From: Cyrtodaria siliqua
Taxonomy: Eukaryota > Mollusca > Bivalvia > Adapedonta > Hiatellidae
Reading direction: 5' to 3'
DNA: 64,000 nucleotides
Assembly (NCBI GenBank): GCA_037043455.1
Contig: JAWPHD010005570.1
Coordinates: forward strand, 1-64,000
Made by a program: the position numbers and the translations under genes. How positions within the stretch are numbered: the first letter of the stretch is position 1; the number at the start of each line of letters is the position of its first letter. The notes below the pieces were generated by a model. That model had not been told where the DNA came from. It searched no databases and worked only from the letters and a program-made list of their open reading frames with translations. Shown piece by piece: positions 15,809 to 27,720 of this stretch.

Positions 15809-16673
15809 ATGACCAACCTCGGAGGTGATACTAGTAATGTTCCATCAGGCATGACCAACCATGGAGGTGATACTAGTAATGTTCCATCAGGCATGACCAA
15901 CCATGGAGGTGATACTAGTAATGTTCCATCAGGCATGACCAACCATGGAGGGGATACTAGTAATGTTCCATCAAACATGACCAACCACGGAGGTGATACT
16001 AGTAATGTTCCATCAGGCATGACCAACCTCAGAGGTGATACTGGTAAAGTTCCATCCATCAGGCATGACCAACCACGGAGGTGATACTAGTAATGTTCCA
16101 TCATGCATGACCAACCACGGAGGTGATACTACTAATGTTCCATCAGACATAACCGACCTCAGAGGTGATACTAGTAATGTTCCATCAGGCATGACCAACC
16201 ACGGAGGTGAAACTAGTAATGTTCCATCAATAACCAACCATGGAGGTGATACTAGTAATATTCCATCAGGCATGACCGACCTCGGAGGTGATACTAGTAA
16301 TGTTCCATCAGGCATGACCAACCATGGAGGTGATACTAGTAATGTTCCATCAGGCATGACCAACCACGGAGGTGATACTAGTAATGTTCCATCAGGCATG
16401 ACCAACCATGGAGGGGATACTAGTAATGTTCCATCAAACATGACCAACCACGGAGGTGATACTAGTAATGTTCCATCAGGCATGACCAACCTCAGAGGTG
16501 ATACTAGTAAAGTTCCATCCATCAGGCATGACCAACCACGGAGGTGATACTAGTAATGTTCCATCATGCATGACCAACCACGGAGGTGATACTACTAATG
16601 TTCCATCAGACATAACCGACCTCAGAGGTGATACTAGTAATGTTCCATCAGGCATGACCAACCACGGAGGTGA
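15809..16673. repeat. 463-bp-offset duplication in the 42-bp array
   Basis: The monomer order at 15809-16210 reappears at 16272-16673, a shift of 463 bp or 11 monomers including one 46-bp unit. Private markers shared by both copies are GGAGGGGATAC, GTAAAGTTCCATCC and the TCATGCATG monomer. Confidence 0.75.
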
Positions 16674-19359
16674 TACTAGTAATGTTCCATCAGGCAAGAC
16701 CAACCATGGAGGTGATACTAGTAATGTTCCATCAGGCATGACCAACCACGGAGGTGATACTAGTAATGTTCCATCAAACAAGACCAACCACGGAGGTGAT
16801 ACTAGTAATGTTCCATCAAACATGACCAACCACGGAGGTGATATTGGTAATGTTCCATCAGGCATGACTGACCTCGGAGGTGATACTAGTAATGTTCCAT
16901 CAGGCATGACCAACCACGAAGGTGATACTAGTAATGTCCCATCAGGCATGACCAACGACAGATGTGATACTAATAATGTTCCATCAAACATGACCAACCT
17001 CGGAGGTGATATTAATAATGTTCCATCAGGCAAGACCAACCATGGAGGTGATACTAGTAATGTTCAATCAGGCATGACCAACCACGGAGGTGATATTAGT
17101 AATGTTCCATCAAACATGACTAACCATGGAGGTGATACTAGTAATGTTCCATCAGACATAACCGACCTCAGAGGTGATACTAGTAATTTTCCATCAGGCA
17201 TGACCAACCACGGAGGTGATACTAGTAATGTTCCATCAGGCAAGACCAACCATGGAGGTGATACTAGTGATGTTCCATCAGGCATGACCAACCACGGAGG
17301 TGATACTAGTAATGTTCCATCAAACAAGACCAACCACGGAGGTGATACTAGTAATGTTCCATCCATCAGACATGACCAACCACGGAGGTGATAATAGTTG
17401 TGTTCCATTAGGCATGACTGACCTCGGAGGTGATACTAGTTATGTTCCATCAGACATAACCGAGCTCAGAGGTGATACTAGTAATGTTCCTTCAGGCATG
17501 ACCAACCACGGAGGTGATACTTGTAATGTTCCATCAAACAAGACCAACCACGGAGGTGATACTAGTAATGTTCCATCAAACATGACCAACCACGGAGGTG
17601 ATATTGGTAATGTTCCATCAGGCATGACTGACCTCGGAGGTGATACTAGTAATGTTCCATCAGGCATAACCAACCACAGAGGTGATACTAGAAATGATTA
17701 AACATGACCAACCACGGAGGTGATACTAGTAATGTTCCATCAGGCATGACCATCCTCAGAGGTGATACTAGTAAAGTTTCATCCATCAGGCATGACCAAC
17801 CACGGAGGTGATACTAGTAATGTTCCATCAGGCATGACCAACCACGGAGGCGATACTAGTAATGTTCCATCAAACATGACCAACCTCATAGGTGATATTA
17901 GTAATGTTCCATCCATCAGGCAAGACCAACCGCGGAGGTGATACTGGTAATGTTCCATCAGGCATGACCAACCACGGAGGTGATACTAGTAATGTCCCAT
18001 CATGCAAGACCAACAACAGAGGTGATACTAGTAATGTTCCTTCAAACATGACCAACTACGGAGCTGATACTAGTAATGTTCCATCAGGCATGACCAACCA
18101 AGGAGGTGATACTAGTAAAGTTCCATCAGGCATGACCTACCACGGAGGTGATACTAGCAATGTCCCATCAGGCATGACCAACAACGGATGTGATACTAAT
18201 AATGTTCCGTCAAACATGACCAACCTCGGAGGTGATACTAATAATGTTCCATCAGGCAAGACCAACCATGGAGGTGATACTAGTAATGTTCCATCAGGCA
18301 TGACCAACCATGGAGGTGGTACTAGTAATGTTCCATCAAACATGACCAACCATGGAGGTGATACTAGTAATGTTCCATCAGACATAACCGACCTCAGAGG
18401 TGATACTAGTAATGTTCCATCAGGCATGACCAACCACGGAGGTGATACTAGTAATGTTCCATCAGGCAAGACCAACCACGGAGGTGATACTAGTAATTTT
18501 CCATCAGGCATGACCATCCACGGAGGTGATACTAGTAATGTTTAATCAAACAAGACCAACCACGGAGGTGATACTAGTAATGTTCCATCCATCAGGCATG
18601 AGCAACAACGGAGGTGATAATAGTAATGTTCCATCAGGCATGACTGACTTCGGAGATGATGCTAGTAATGTTCCATCAGGCATGACCAACCTCAGAGGTG
18701 ATACTAGTAATGTCCCATCATGCATGACCAACCACGGAGGTGACACTAGTAATGTCCAATCAGCCATGACCAACTTCAGAGGTGATACTAGTAATGTCCC
18801 ATCATGCATGACCAACCACAGAGGTGATACTAGTAATGTTCCATCAGGCATGACCAACCACGGAGGTGATACTAGTAATGTTCCATCAATGACCAACCAT
18901 GTAGGTGATACTAGTAATGTTCCATCAGGCATGATCAACCTCGGAGGTGATACTAGTAATGTTCCATCAGGCATGACCAACCATGGAGGTGATACTGATA
19001 ATGTTCCATCAGGCATGACCAACCACGGAGGTGATACTAGTAATGTTCCATCAGGCATGACCAACCACGGAGGTGATACTAGTAATGTTCCATCCATCAG
19101 GCAAGACCAACTGCATAGGTGATACTAGTAATGTTCCATCAGGCATGACCAACCATGGAGGTGATACTAGTAATGTTCCATCAGGCATGACCAACAACGG
19201 AGGTGATACTAGTAACGTTCCTTCAAACATGAGAAACTACAGAGCTGATACTAGTAATGTTCCATCAGGCATGACCAACCACGGAGGTGATACTAGTATA
19301 GTTCCATCAAACATGACCAACCATGGAGGTGATACTAGTAATGTTCCATCAGGCATGAC

Positions 19360-20040
19360 TGACCTCGGAGGTGATACTAGTAATGTTCCATCAGGCATGA
19401 CCTACCACGGAGGTGATACTAGCAATGTCCCATCAGGCATGACCAACGACGGATGTGATACTAGTAATGTTCCATCAAACCTGACCAACCTCGGAGGTGA
19501 TACTAATAATGTTCCATCAGGCAAGACCAACCACGGAGGTGATACTAGTAATGTTCCATCAAACAAGACCAACCACGGAGGTGATACTAGTAATGTTCCA
19601 TCGAACATGACCAGCCATGGAGGTGATACTAGTAATGTTCCATCAGGCATGACCAACCATGGAGGTGATACTAGTAATGTTCCATCAGGCATGACTGACC
19701 TCGGAGGTGATACTAGTAATGTTCCATCAGGCATGACCTACCACGGAGGTGATACTAGCAATGTCCCATCAGGCATGACCAAAGACGGATGTGATACTAG
19801 TAATGTTCCATCAAACCTGACCAACCTCGGAGGTGATACTAATAATGTTCCATCAGGCAAGACCAACCACGGAGGTGATACTAGTAATATTACATCAAAC
19901 AAGACCAACCACGGAGGTGATACTAGTAATGTTCCATCGAACATGACCAACCATGGAGGTGATACTAGTAATGTTCCATCAGGCATGACCAACCATGGAG
20001 GTGATACTAGTAATGTTCCATCAAACATGACTAACCATGG
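19360..20040. repeat. 336-bp (8-monomer) duplication in the 42-bp array
   Basis: The rare monomers ATGACCTACC, ACTAGCAATGTCCC, GACGGATGTGATAC and AACCTGACC recur in the same order. The CCTACC landmark lies at 19401 and 19737, exactly eight 42-bp monomers apart. Confidence 0.8.
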
Positions 20041-21189
20041 AGGTGATACTAGTAATGTTCCATCAGACATAACCGACCTCAGAGGTGATACTAGTAATGT
20101 TCCATCAAACATGACCAACTACGGAGGTGATACTAGTAATGTTCCATCAAACATGACCAACCTCGGAGGTGATACTAATAATGTTCCATCAGGCAAGACC
20201 AACCACGGAGGTGATACTAGTAATGTTCCATCAAACAAGACCAACCACGGAGGTGATACTAGTAATGTTCCATCGAACATGACCAACCATGGAGGTGATA
20301 CTAGTAATGTTCCATCAGGCATGACCAACCATGGAGGTGATACTAGTAATGTTCCATCAGGCATGACCAACCACGGAGGTGATACTAGTAATGTTCCATC
20401 AGGCATGACCAACCATGGAGGTGATACTAGGAATGTTCCATCAGGCATGACCAACCTCGGAGGTGATACTAGTAATGTTCCATCATGCAAGACCAACCAC
20501 GGAGGTGATACTAGTAATGTTCCATCAGGCATGACCAACCACGGAGGTGATACTAGTAATGTTCCATGAGGCATAACCGACCTTAGAGGTGATACTAGTA
20601 ATGTTCCATCATGCATGACCAACCACGAAGGTGATACTAGTAAAGTTTCAACAAGCATGACCAACCATGGAGGTGATACTAGTAATGTTCCATCAATGAC
20701 CAACCATGGAGGTGATACTAGTAATGTTCCATCAGACATAACCGACCTCGGAGGTGATACTAGTAATGTTCCATCAGGCATGACCAACCACGGAGGTGAT
20801 ACTAGTAATGTTCCATCAGGCATGACCAACCATGGAGATGATACTAGTAATGTTCCATCAGGCATGACCAACCACGGAGGTGATATACAAGCAATGTCCC
20901 ATCAGGCATGACCAACCATGGAGGTGATACTAGTAATGTTCCATCAGGCATGACCAACCACGGAGGTGATACTAGTAATGTTCCATCAGGCATGACCAAC
21001 CACGGAGGTGATACTAGTAATGTTCCATCAGGCATGACCAACCATGGAGGTGATACTAGCAATGTCCCATCAGGCATGACCAACCATGGAGGTGATACTA
21101 GTAAAGTTCCATCCATCAGGCATGTATGAACTAACCGGAGAAGCTATTTTCTGGCCTGAAGGAGTGACATTTAACACTAAATAGGTAAA

Positions 21190-21226
21190 CAAGAGGCCCA
21201 AAAGGGCCTGTTGTTTGGGCCTCTTG
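21190..21226 (+). other. 5' terminal hairpin of the element at 21188
   Basis: CAAGAGGCCCAAA (21190-21202) is the exact reverse complement of TTTGGGCCTCTTG (21214-21226), a 13-bp stem with an 11-nt loop. A competing inner hairpin pairs AGGCCC (21194-21199) with GGGCCT (21204-21209) around AAAA. An equivalent AGGCCC/GGGCCT hairpin opens the element at 58935. Confidence 0.85.
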
Positions 21227-21329
21227 ACGCTCTTCTGGTGAACATGGGTCTTATAACATCAAGAAGTGAGTGACTGCCATCTACGTTTTTTTTGGAAGTT
21301 TCGGGCAAAAAACAGCTTTTTAACTAAAT

Positions 21330-22760
21330 CAAGGGCCATAACTAAAGAATCTGGTAAAGTTTGGCAAAGATCAGATGAAAAATGAAGGTCCTTTTGTATT
21401 AACGAGGCAAAATATAGCATTTTTAACTAAATCAAGAGCCATAACTCCTCTGTTACTGGTCCGACTGGTCCAACATAGAGCTAAAAAAAAAAATAAAAAA
21501 ATAAAAAAAAAAAATTAAAAAATAAAATAAAAAACAAAGTCATAAAATCTGGTAAAGTTTGGCAAAGATCAGATGCAAAATGAAGGCCCTATCATATGAC
21601 GATGCAAATTATAGCATTTTTAACAAAATCAAGGGCCATAACTCCGCTGTTACTGGTCCGATCTGGCTGGTTTTCGAACTTGACCGAGCTTTCATTGACA
21701 TTAACAATCTAATAAAGGTTGGTAAAGATCGGATGAAAAATGAAGGCCCTATCGTCTTAACGAGGTAAAATATAGCATTTTGAACTAAATCAAGGGCCAT
21801 AACTCCGCTGGTACTGGTCCGATATGAATGGTTTTCGAACTTGACCGAGCTTTCATCGATATTAACAATCTGATAAAATTTTGGTAAAGATCGGACGAAC
21901 AATGAAGCCCCTATCGTCTTAACAAGACAAAATATAGCATTTTTAACTAACTCATGGGCCATAACTCCACTGTTACTAGTCCGATATGGATGGTATTCGA
22001 ACTTGTCCGAGCTTTCATTGATATTAACAATTTGGTAAAGTTTGGTAAAGATAGGATGAAAAATGAAGGCCCTATCGTCTTAAGGATGCAAAATATAGCA
22101 ATATATCATTTTTAACTAAATCAAGGACCATAACTCCGCTGTTACTGGTCCAATCTGGCTGGTTGTCCAACTTGTCCGAGCTTTCATTGATATTAACAAT
22201 GTGGTAAAGATAGGATGAAAAATGAAGGCCCTATCGTCTTAACGAGGCAAAATATAGCAATATAGCATTTTTAACAAAATCGAGGGCCATAACTCCGCTG
22301 TTACGGGTCCGATATGGCTGGTTTTCGAACTTGTTTGAGCTTTCAATGACATTAACAATCTGATAAAGTTTGGTAAAGATCGGATGAACAATGAAGCCCC
22401 TATCGTCTTAACGATGCAAAATATAGCAATATATCATTTTTAACTAAATCAAGGACCATAACTCCGCTGTTACTGGTCCAATCTGGCTGGTTTTCGAACT
22501 TGTTCGAGCTTTCATTGATATTAACAATGTGGTAAAGTTTGGTAAAGACAGGATGAAAAATGAAGGCCCTATCGTCTTAACGAGGTAAAATATAGCAATA
22601 TAGCATTTTTAACTAAATCAAGGGCCATAACTCTGCTGTTACGGTCCAATCTGGCTGGTTTTCGAACTTGTTCGAGCTTTCATTAATATTAACAACCTGT
22701 TAAAGTTTGGTAAAGATCGGATGAAAAATGAAGGCCCTATCGTCTTAACGAGACAAAAGT
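21330..22760 (+). repeat. Internal tandem array, ~162-170-bp unit
   Basis: The motif GCCATAACTCCGCTG or close variants recurs near 21335, 21438, 21635, 21796, 21958, 22126, 22286, 22454 and 22624, most often 160-170 bp apart. Each unit also carries GTTTTCGAACTTG, GAGCTTTCATTGA, a GGTAAAG pair and GAAGGCCCTATCGTC. The first unit is truncated (about 103 bp) and is followed by an A-rich insertion. Short frames here (21559-21768 on plus, 21609-21962 on minus) are repeat translations, not genes. Confidence 0.9.
21482..21537. repeat. A-rich low-complexity tract
   Basis: About 56 bp of A-runs interrupted by single T (AAAAAAATAAAAAA type) after GAGCTAAAA, between the first and second ~165-bp units. 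It may be the A-rich tail of an inserted or truncated element end, since GAGCTAAAA also ends the neighbouring elements. Confidence 0.8.
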
Positions 22761-22820
22761 TAATGACGGACAATGGACAACGAACGACGGAGGACGGACA
22801 ACTCGGCATCCCATAAGCTC

Positions 22821-22850
22821 TGCTGGCCGAAGGCCACTAGAGCTAAAAAA
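22821..22850 (+). other. 3' terminal hairpin and end of the element at 21188
   Basis: TGGCC (22824-22828) pairs with GGCCA (22832-22836) around GAA, followed by CTAGAGCTAAAAAA. The same layout (CATAAGCTC, GCT, stem, TAGAGCTA or TAGAGATA) occurs at 24442-24465 and 60356-60379 with different stem sequences, which points to a conserved structural end. Confidence 0.75.
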
Positions 22851-23045
22851 CAGCATGTTTCAATAGGAAAAACAAATAGCCTCCTAAATGGGCACAGAGT
22901 TGACAGGCATGAACAGCTGAATATTTCTTTCGCGTATCACATAAATTTATATAGATATGTAAATACATAACTATACCATCACCACAAACAATTACTTAAG
23001 ATAACCTAATTGTTTACAACAGATAATATCATTCATCACATTTAA
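22851..23045. other. Short spacer between elements, no feature seen
   Basis: AT-rich sequence of about 195 bp with no repeat, RNA gene or convincing coding signal. Confidence 0.6.
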
Positions 23046-24469
23046 CTAGAGGTCAATGACCTTGAAGCTCTACTGATAGGTTTTGATAGCTATATCATCA
23101 TTCCTGTGAAGTTTCATAAAAATCTGTCAAGTAGTTTCAGAGTAGTCGTTACAAGTTTTTATGTATATTTCTATGTAAACAAAAATAATTTTCAACAAGG
23201 ACCAACATCATGTCATCCTGATCATTTTAGAAAAGTCCCATATCAATATCACTTATAATTTTCAAGAAGTAGTCGTTAAAAATTTGTTTTAAAAATCTAT
23301 TTTCAGCCATGGCAGCCATCTTGAATTTCTGGCTGACCTGAAGTTTTTCTAAGATCAACTAGAGGTCAAGAGCAACATTTCTATGAAGCTTCATGAAAAT
23401 CTGTCAAGAAGCTGCAGAGGAGTAGTTGCTACAACTTTTTACTATATAACTCTATGTAAACAAAGATGGCCGCTGGCAGCCATGTTTAAAGTTGAATCAA
23501 AACGATTTTTGACAAGGACCAACATCATGTCATGCTGATCCTTTTAGAAAAAGCCCCAAATCAATATCACTTATAGTTTTCAAGAAGTAGTCGCTACAAA
23601 TGTGTTGTTTAAAAATCTATTTTTGGCAGTGGCGGTCAACTTAAATTTCTGGCCAACCTGAAATTTTGCTATGATCAATTAGACATCAAGAGCAACATTC
23701 CTGTGAAGTTTCATGAACATCCGTCAAGTAGTTTCAGAGGAGGAGTCGCTACAAGTTCTTACTATATAACTCCATGTAAACAATGATGGCCGCTGGCAGC
23801 CATGTTTAACGTACAATTAAAACGATTTTCGACAAGGACCAAACTATGTCATGCTGATCATTTTAGAAAAAGTCCCATATCAATATCACTTATAGTTTTC
23901 AAGAAGTAGTCGCTACAAATTTGTCTTTTAAAAATCTATTTTTAGCTGATGGTGGCCATCTTGAATTTCCGGCCGACCTGAAATTTTGAGAGGATAAATT
24001 AGACATCCAGAGCAACATGCCTGTGAAGTTTCATGAAAATCTGTTAAGTAGTTTCAGAGGAGTAGTCGCTACACGTTTTTACTATATCTCTATGTAAACA
24101 AAATGGCCGCTGCAGCCATGTTTAAAGTCAAATCAAAACGATTTTCGACAAGGACCAACAACATGTCATGCTGATCATTTTAGAAAAAGTCCCATATTAA
24201 TATCACTTATGGTTTTCAAGAAGTAGTCGCTACAAACATGTTTTTTAAAAATCTATTTTTAGCTTTGGTGGCAATCTTGGATTTCACATCAACGTGATTT
24301 TTTGCTAGGATCAACTAGACAACATCGGCAGCATTCCCGTAAAATTTCATGAAAATCCATCCAGTAGTTTCCGAGCAGTAGTCGCCGCAATACAAAGTTT
24401 ACGGATGGGACGACGGACACCGCACCATGGCATAAGCTCCGCTGATCTTTGATCAGTAGAGATAAAAAC
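23046..24469 (+). mobile_element. 5'-truncated hairpin-ended element with ~318-bp internal tandem units
   Basis: Four units are visible: CAAGGACCAAC recurs near 23196, 23513, 23833 and 24149 (spacings 317, 320, 316). Units carry ATGGCCGCTGGCAGCCATG, TCATGCTGATC, TTTCAAGAAGTAGTCGCTAC and CCTGTGAAGTTTCATGAA. The right end has GGGACGACGGACACCG, CATAAGCTCCGCTG, then CTGATC (24442-24447) paired with GATCAG (24451-24456) around TTT, then TAGAGATAAAAA. I see no 5' hairpin near 23000, so the left end is probably truncated. The 318-bp period matches the element at 58935, so the two probably belong to related subfamilies. Confidence 0.7.
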
Positions 24470-24970
24470 AAACATCGCTCAACAGAGTTTACACAAACAG
24501 TGCTCAACACAGTCAACACAGTTTATACAAACATTGCTCAACACACACAATCACTCATGAGTCAACACAGTTTACACAAACATCGCTTAACCATCACCCA
24601 TGAGTCAACACAGTTTACATAAACAATGCTCAACACATTTTACACAAACATCGCTCAACAGTTTACACAAACATAGCTCAACAGAGTTTAAACAAACACC
24701 ACTCAACAGAGTTTAAACAAACACCGCTCAACATAGTTTACACAAACATTGCTCAACACCATTTACACAAACATCGCTCAACACAGTTTACACAAACATT
24801 GCTCAACCATCACTCATGAGTCAACACAGTTTACACAAATATCACTCAACACAGTTTACACAAACATTGCTCAACCATCACTCATGAGTCAACACAGTTT
24901 ACACAAACATTGCTCAACAAGGTTTACACAAACATCACTCAAAACAGTTTACACAAACATCTCTCATAAA
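24470..24970. repeat. Minisatellite, ~23-25-bp unit
   Basis: Irregular copies of a unit containing GTTTACACAAACAT(C/T)GCTCAAC, with unit length varying by a few bases (CACA, CAG or ACAG at the joint). Several copies are separated by a longer variant with the palindrome ACTCATGAGT (24553, and similar near 24597, 24812 and 24878). The array begins directly at the 3' end of the preceding element (AAAAACAAACATCGCTC), so the element may have inserted into it or seeded it. The 85-residue frame at 24749-25006 is a translation of the repeat. Confidence 0.9.
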
Positions 24971-26667
24971 ATGTTATTGGGCACCAATTTAATATCGCAC
25001 TATTAACAAAGAACTGTCTTTTCTGGAATGTTCGATCTAACTATAAAACAACAATTTCAAACCAAAGTAGTACAACATTTAATCAATGCTACAATTACTG
25101 GCAAAAGACTTACAATAAGTGCTACATACCGGTATGTATATGCAATTTTAATCCTATTTCCTCTATTATTCAACATAGTAATACTGGGTATATTTAGTTA
25201 TAATAATCAGACACAGATCCAGATGGGGCCCTGTAAAATGGACTTGTGCCCATTTCCATTAAATTGAAGACAATACATTTGGCTAAGAAATGGTTCAGAT
25301 TGTTTTTGCTCTGTTTCTGTTCGACAATGTTGCTTTAAAGTTGCCCACCCCCACCCACCCACCCACCCCCACCCACCCACCCACCCACACACTATCACGG
25401 ATAATCTTCAACTATGTTTAGTTATACTAAAAGTGTACTAACTTATTGTTTAGTCAGTTACGGCAATCTACATAAACTGTCTTTAGAAGTTCAGTCCATT
25501 CACTTTCTTATGCCAACCTGAAATGTTGGACAGAAAACATATTTGATTGGATTTCTTTAATTCAAAATTCAATTTATGATTCTATTTCCTCATTCACAAA
25601 ATTTATTCATCAAATACAATAACAACAATATACAATACAAATAATCTGATACAAAAGTATGCCAGTATGTCAACTACTTGGCCTATGGGATTAGCATAAC
25701 AATTAACTTTTATTAGCAAAAACCAACTTGTGTAAGTAACTACTTAATATTAAAACATTTGTAAAAGACATTTTGCAAATAATAATACTTTTTTTTTTTT
25801 TTTATCTTTCATTAATACTAAAATCTGTTATTTTAGTCATGAAATTAAAGCAGCATTGACTAGTCTTACTCTTAAATCACCGTAAGGAAATGGGTTTCAT
25901 TTTCTATCTTCCGTCTTACAAAAGGTACATGCACATTCATCTGTCATTCCAAGAAAGGCAAAGAAGTACTACAACAGATGTATTGTTTACATGAGTAACT
26001 CTGCATGTTTTGCATACTTCTAATTTATAGATTGCATTTTAAACATGTGAAACTTTAATGATATAAACGTAAATAATGTCCTCCATAATACCCTCCAGAA
26101 CAACAATACACTGAGCAATATCAGAAATTATCACTATATATTATCGCTATATTATTGCTATGTATAAGCCATGATGTATTTATCGTATTACAAAAACGAA
26201 ATAATATGCAAAAGGACGGTCGAATCATCGTTCGGTACTTTCCATTCAGCTTGGGGTGCATCGGAATTGCCTCGTTGATTTCCATTGTTTGGTGGTGTAC
26301 GGAAAAGACCTAGTCAACTTACGACGTTACCATACAAACATATCGCGTCATCAACCGACGTTATATATAGGAAGCTACAAGGGAGCTACAATAACAAATG
26401 TTCCTTATGAGTCTTTTTTTGGAGTAATGTGATAAATAGAATCTTACATGTGCCAATTTAAAATTGAATTTATTAAACTAGTTAGATAAATTAATATGAT
26501 GCGAGGTTGTGCCGAGTATTATCTGAATTCTATCCAACTTGTTATATAAATCTAAATTTAACAGGCACACACATAAGATCCTCTATATACATAATACTGA
26601 AGAATGATTGGGTATTTCAATACATTTTTATCCTATTGCTTATTTTAAACAGATACTATCTAATCAA
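24971..26667. other. AT-rich unique region, no supported gene
   Basis: About 1.7 kb with no tandem structure except the C-rich tract at 25344 and a T-run near 25791. A 79-codon frame at 25028-25267 encodes a hydrophobic stretch (YAILILFPLLFNIVILGIF) but has no splice or start context I can support. A TATATATA motif lies near 26365. Nothing else recognised. Confidence 0.6.
25344..25391 (-). repeat. C-rich simple repeat; minus strand is G-quadruplex-capable
   Basis: CCCA/CCCCCA repeats on plus, giving at least ten GGG runs separated by single T bases on minus. This satisfies the usual four-G-run rule for an intramolecular G-quadruplex with one-base loops, and the plus strand could form an i-motif. 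Known rule plus direct reading; folding itself is inferred. Confidence 0.85.
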
Positions 26668-27720
26668 CATGTGTATCTATGGAAACACTTGTCTTATTGA
26701 CACTTGTGTATCTATGGAAACACAATGTCTTATTGACACTTGTGTATCCATGGACACACTTGTCTTATTGACACTTATGTATCTATGGAAACACTTGTCT
26801 TATTGACACTTGTGTATCCATGAACACACTTGTCTTATTGACACTTATGTATCTATGGAAACACTTGTCTTATTGACACTTGTGTATCCATGAACACACT
26901 TGTCTTATTGACACTTGTGTATCCATGGAAACACTTGTCTTATTGACACTTGTGTATCCATGGACACACTTGTCTTATTGACACTTGTGTATCCATGGAC
27001 ACACTTGTCTTATTGACACTTGTGTATCTATGGAAACACTTGTCTTATTGACACTTGTGTATCCATTGACACACTTGTCTTATTGACACTTGTGTATCCA
27101 TGGACACTTGTCTTATTGACACTTGTGTATCCATGGACACATTTGTCTTATTGACACTTGTGTATCCATGGACACACATGTCTTATGACACTTGTGTATC
27201 CATGGAAACACTTGTCTTATTGACACTTGTGTATCCATGGACACACTTGTCTTATTGGCACTTGTGTATCCATGGACACACTTGTCTTATTGGCACTTGT
27301 GTATCCATGATAACACTTGTCTTATTGACACTTGTGTATCCATGGACACACTTGTCTTATTGACACTTGTGTATCTATGGAAACACTTGTCTTATTGACA
27401 CTTGTGTATCCATGGACACACTTGTCTTATTGACACTTGTGTATCTATGGAAACACTTGTCTTATTGACACTTGTGTATCCATGGATACACTTGTCTTAT
27501 TGGCACTTGTGTATCCATGGACACACTTGTCTTATTGGCACTTGTGTATCCATGGACACACTTGTCTTACTGACACTTGTGTATCCATGTACACACTTGT
27601 CTTATTGACACTTGTGTATCCATGGACACACTTGTCTTATTGACACTTGTGTATCCATGGACACACTTGTCTTATTGGCACTTGTGTGTCCATGGACACA
27701 TTTGTCTTATTGTCTTATTG
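26668..27720. repeat. 35-bp minisatellite, ~30 units
   Basis: The unit contains CTTATTGACACTTGTGTATC followed by CATGGACACACTTGT; 35 bp is confirmed by counting between successive CTTATTG motifs. Main alternatives are CCATGGACACAC versus CTATGGAAACAC, and TTGACAC versus TTGGCAC. Because 35 is not a multiple of three, the frame rotates every unit, and the Cys/Leu/Trp-rich frames (for example 27192-27398) are artefacts. The array ends with a doubled CTTATTGTCTTATTG at about 27706-27720. Confidence 0.95.

Larger units (their letters stand above)
1..21124. repeat. 42-bp minisatellite array, about 500 monomers
   Basis: Head-to-tail copies of a 42-bp monomer, recognisable by GGAGGTGATACTAGTAATG followed by a CCATCA-type block and ATGACCAACC. 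Spacing between successive GACCAACC motifs is 42 bp (for example 20281 to 20323). Some monomers are 39 bp (GGC or AAC missing before ATGACC) and some 46 bp (an extra CATC giving CCATCCATCAGG). Nearly every monomer has a SpeI-type ACTAGT inside the palindrome TACTAGTA. The most variable site is one CpG, seen as CACGGA, CATGGA or CACAGA. Because 42 is a multiple of three, both strands stay open for long runs: a Thr/Asn/Gly/Ser-rich 14-residue repeat on plus, a Leu/Val/Pro-rich one on minus. In-frame TAA (CCATAAAAC, AATGATTAAAC) and the 46-bp units break these runs. The array continues beyond the left edge and ends at CAGGCATG near 21124. I read it as non-coding satellite DNA. Confidence 0.97.
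21188..22850 (+). mobile_element. Non-autonomous hairpin-ended element with internal ~165-bp tandem array (HINE/pearl-like)
   Basis: The element begins with ACAAGAGGCCC and a strong 5' hairpin, then holds eight or nine tandem units and a right end. The right end contains GGACGGACAACTCGGCATCC, CATAAGCTCTGCT, a short GGCC hairpin and CTAGAGCTAAAAAA. No transposase, Rep or helicase frame is present, so it would need an enzyme supplied from elsewhere. Known of the family: bivalve pearl elements and other Helentron-associated elements carry short terminal motifs, a 3' subterminal hairpin and an internal minisatellite. What I see matches that architecture; the assignment is inference. It starts about 65 bp after the 42-bp array ends. 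Target-site evidence is not clear by eye. Confidence 0.7.

Noticed and set aside
19073..20569. 498-codon open frame with a 14-residue Thr/Asn/Gly/Ser repeat, and equally long minus-strand frames
   Set aside because: A 42-bp unit without stops stays open automatically on both strands. The CpG site changes His silently (CAC/CAT) but Gly to Arg on the other base, and both changes are common, so no protein-level constraint is visible. TAA monomers and 46-bp units break the frames.
1..21124. GGAGGTGA motifs resembling bacterial ribosome-binding sites
   Set aside because: They are part of every 42-bp monomer in a eukaryotic satellite and are not positioned before genes.
21188..22850. SINE interpretation of the dispersed elements
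   Set aside because: No tRNA-like A and B boxes or oligo-A tail in the right place; the hairpin ends and internal arrays fit the rolling-circle-associated class better.
25028..25267. 79-codon frame with a hydrophobic segment
   Set aside because: AT-rich codons such as ATA, TTA and TTT readily give hydrophobic stretches; no exon boundaries or homology that I can see.
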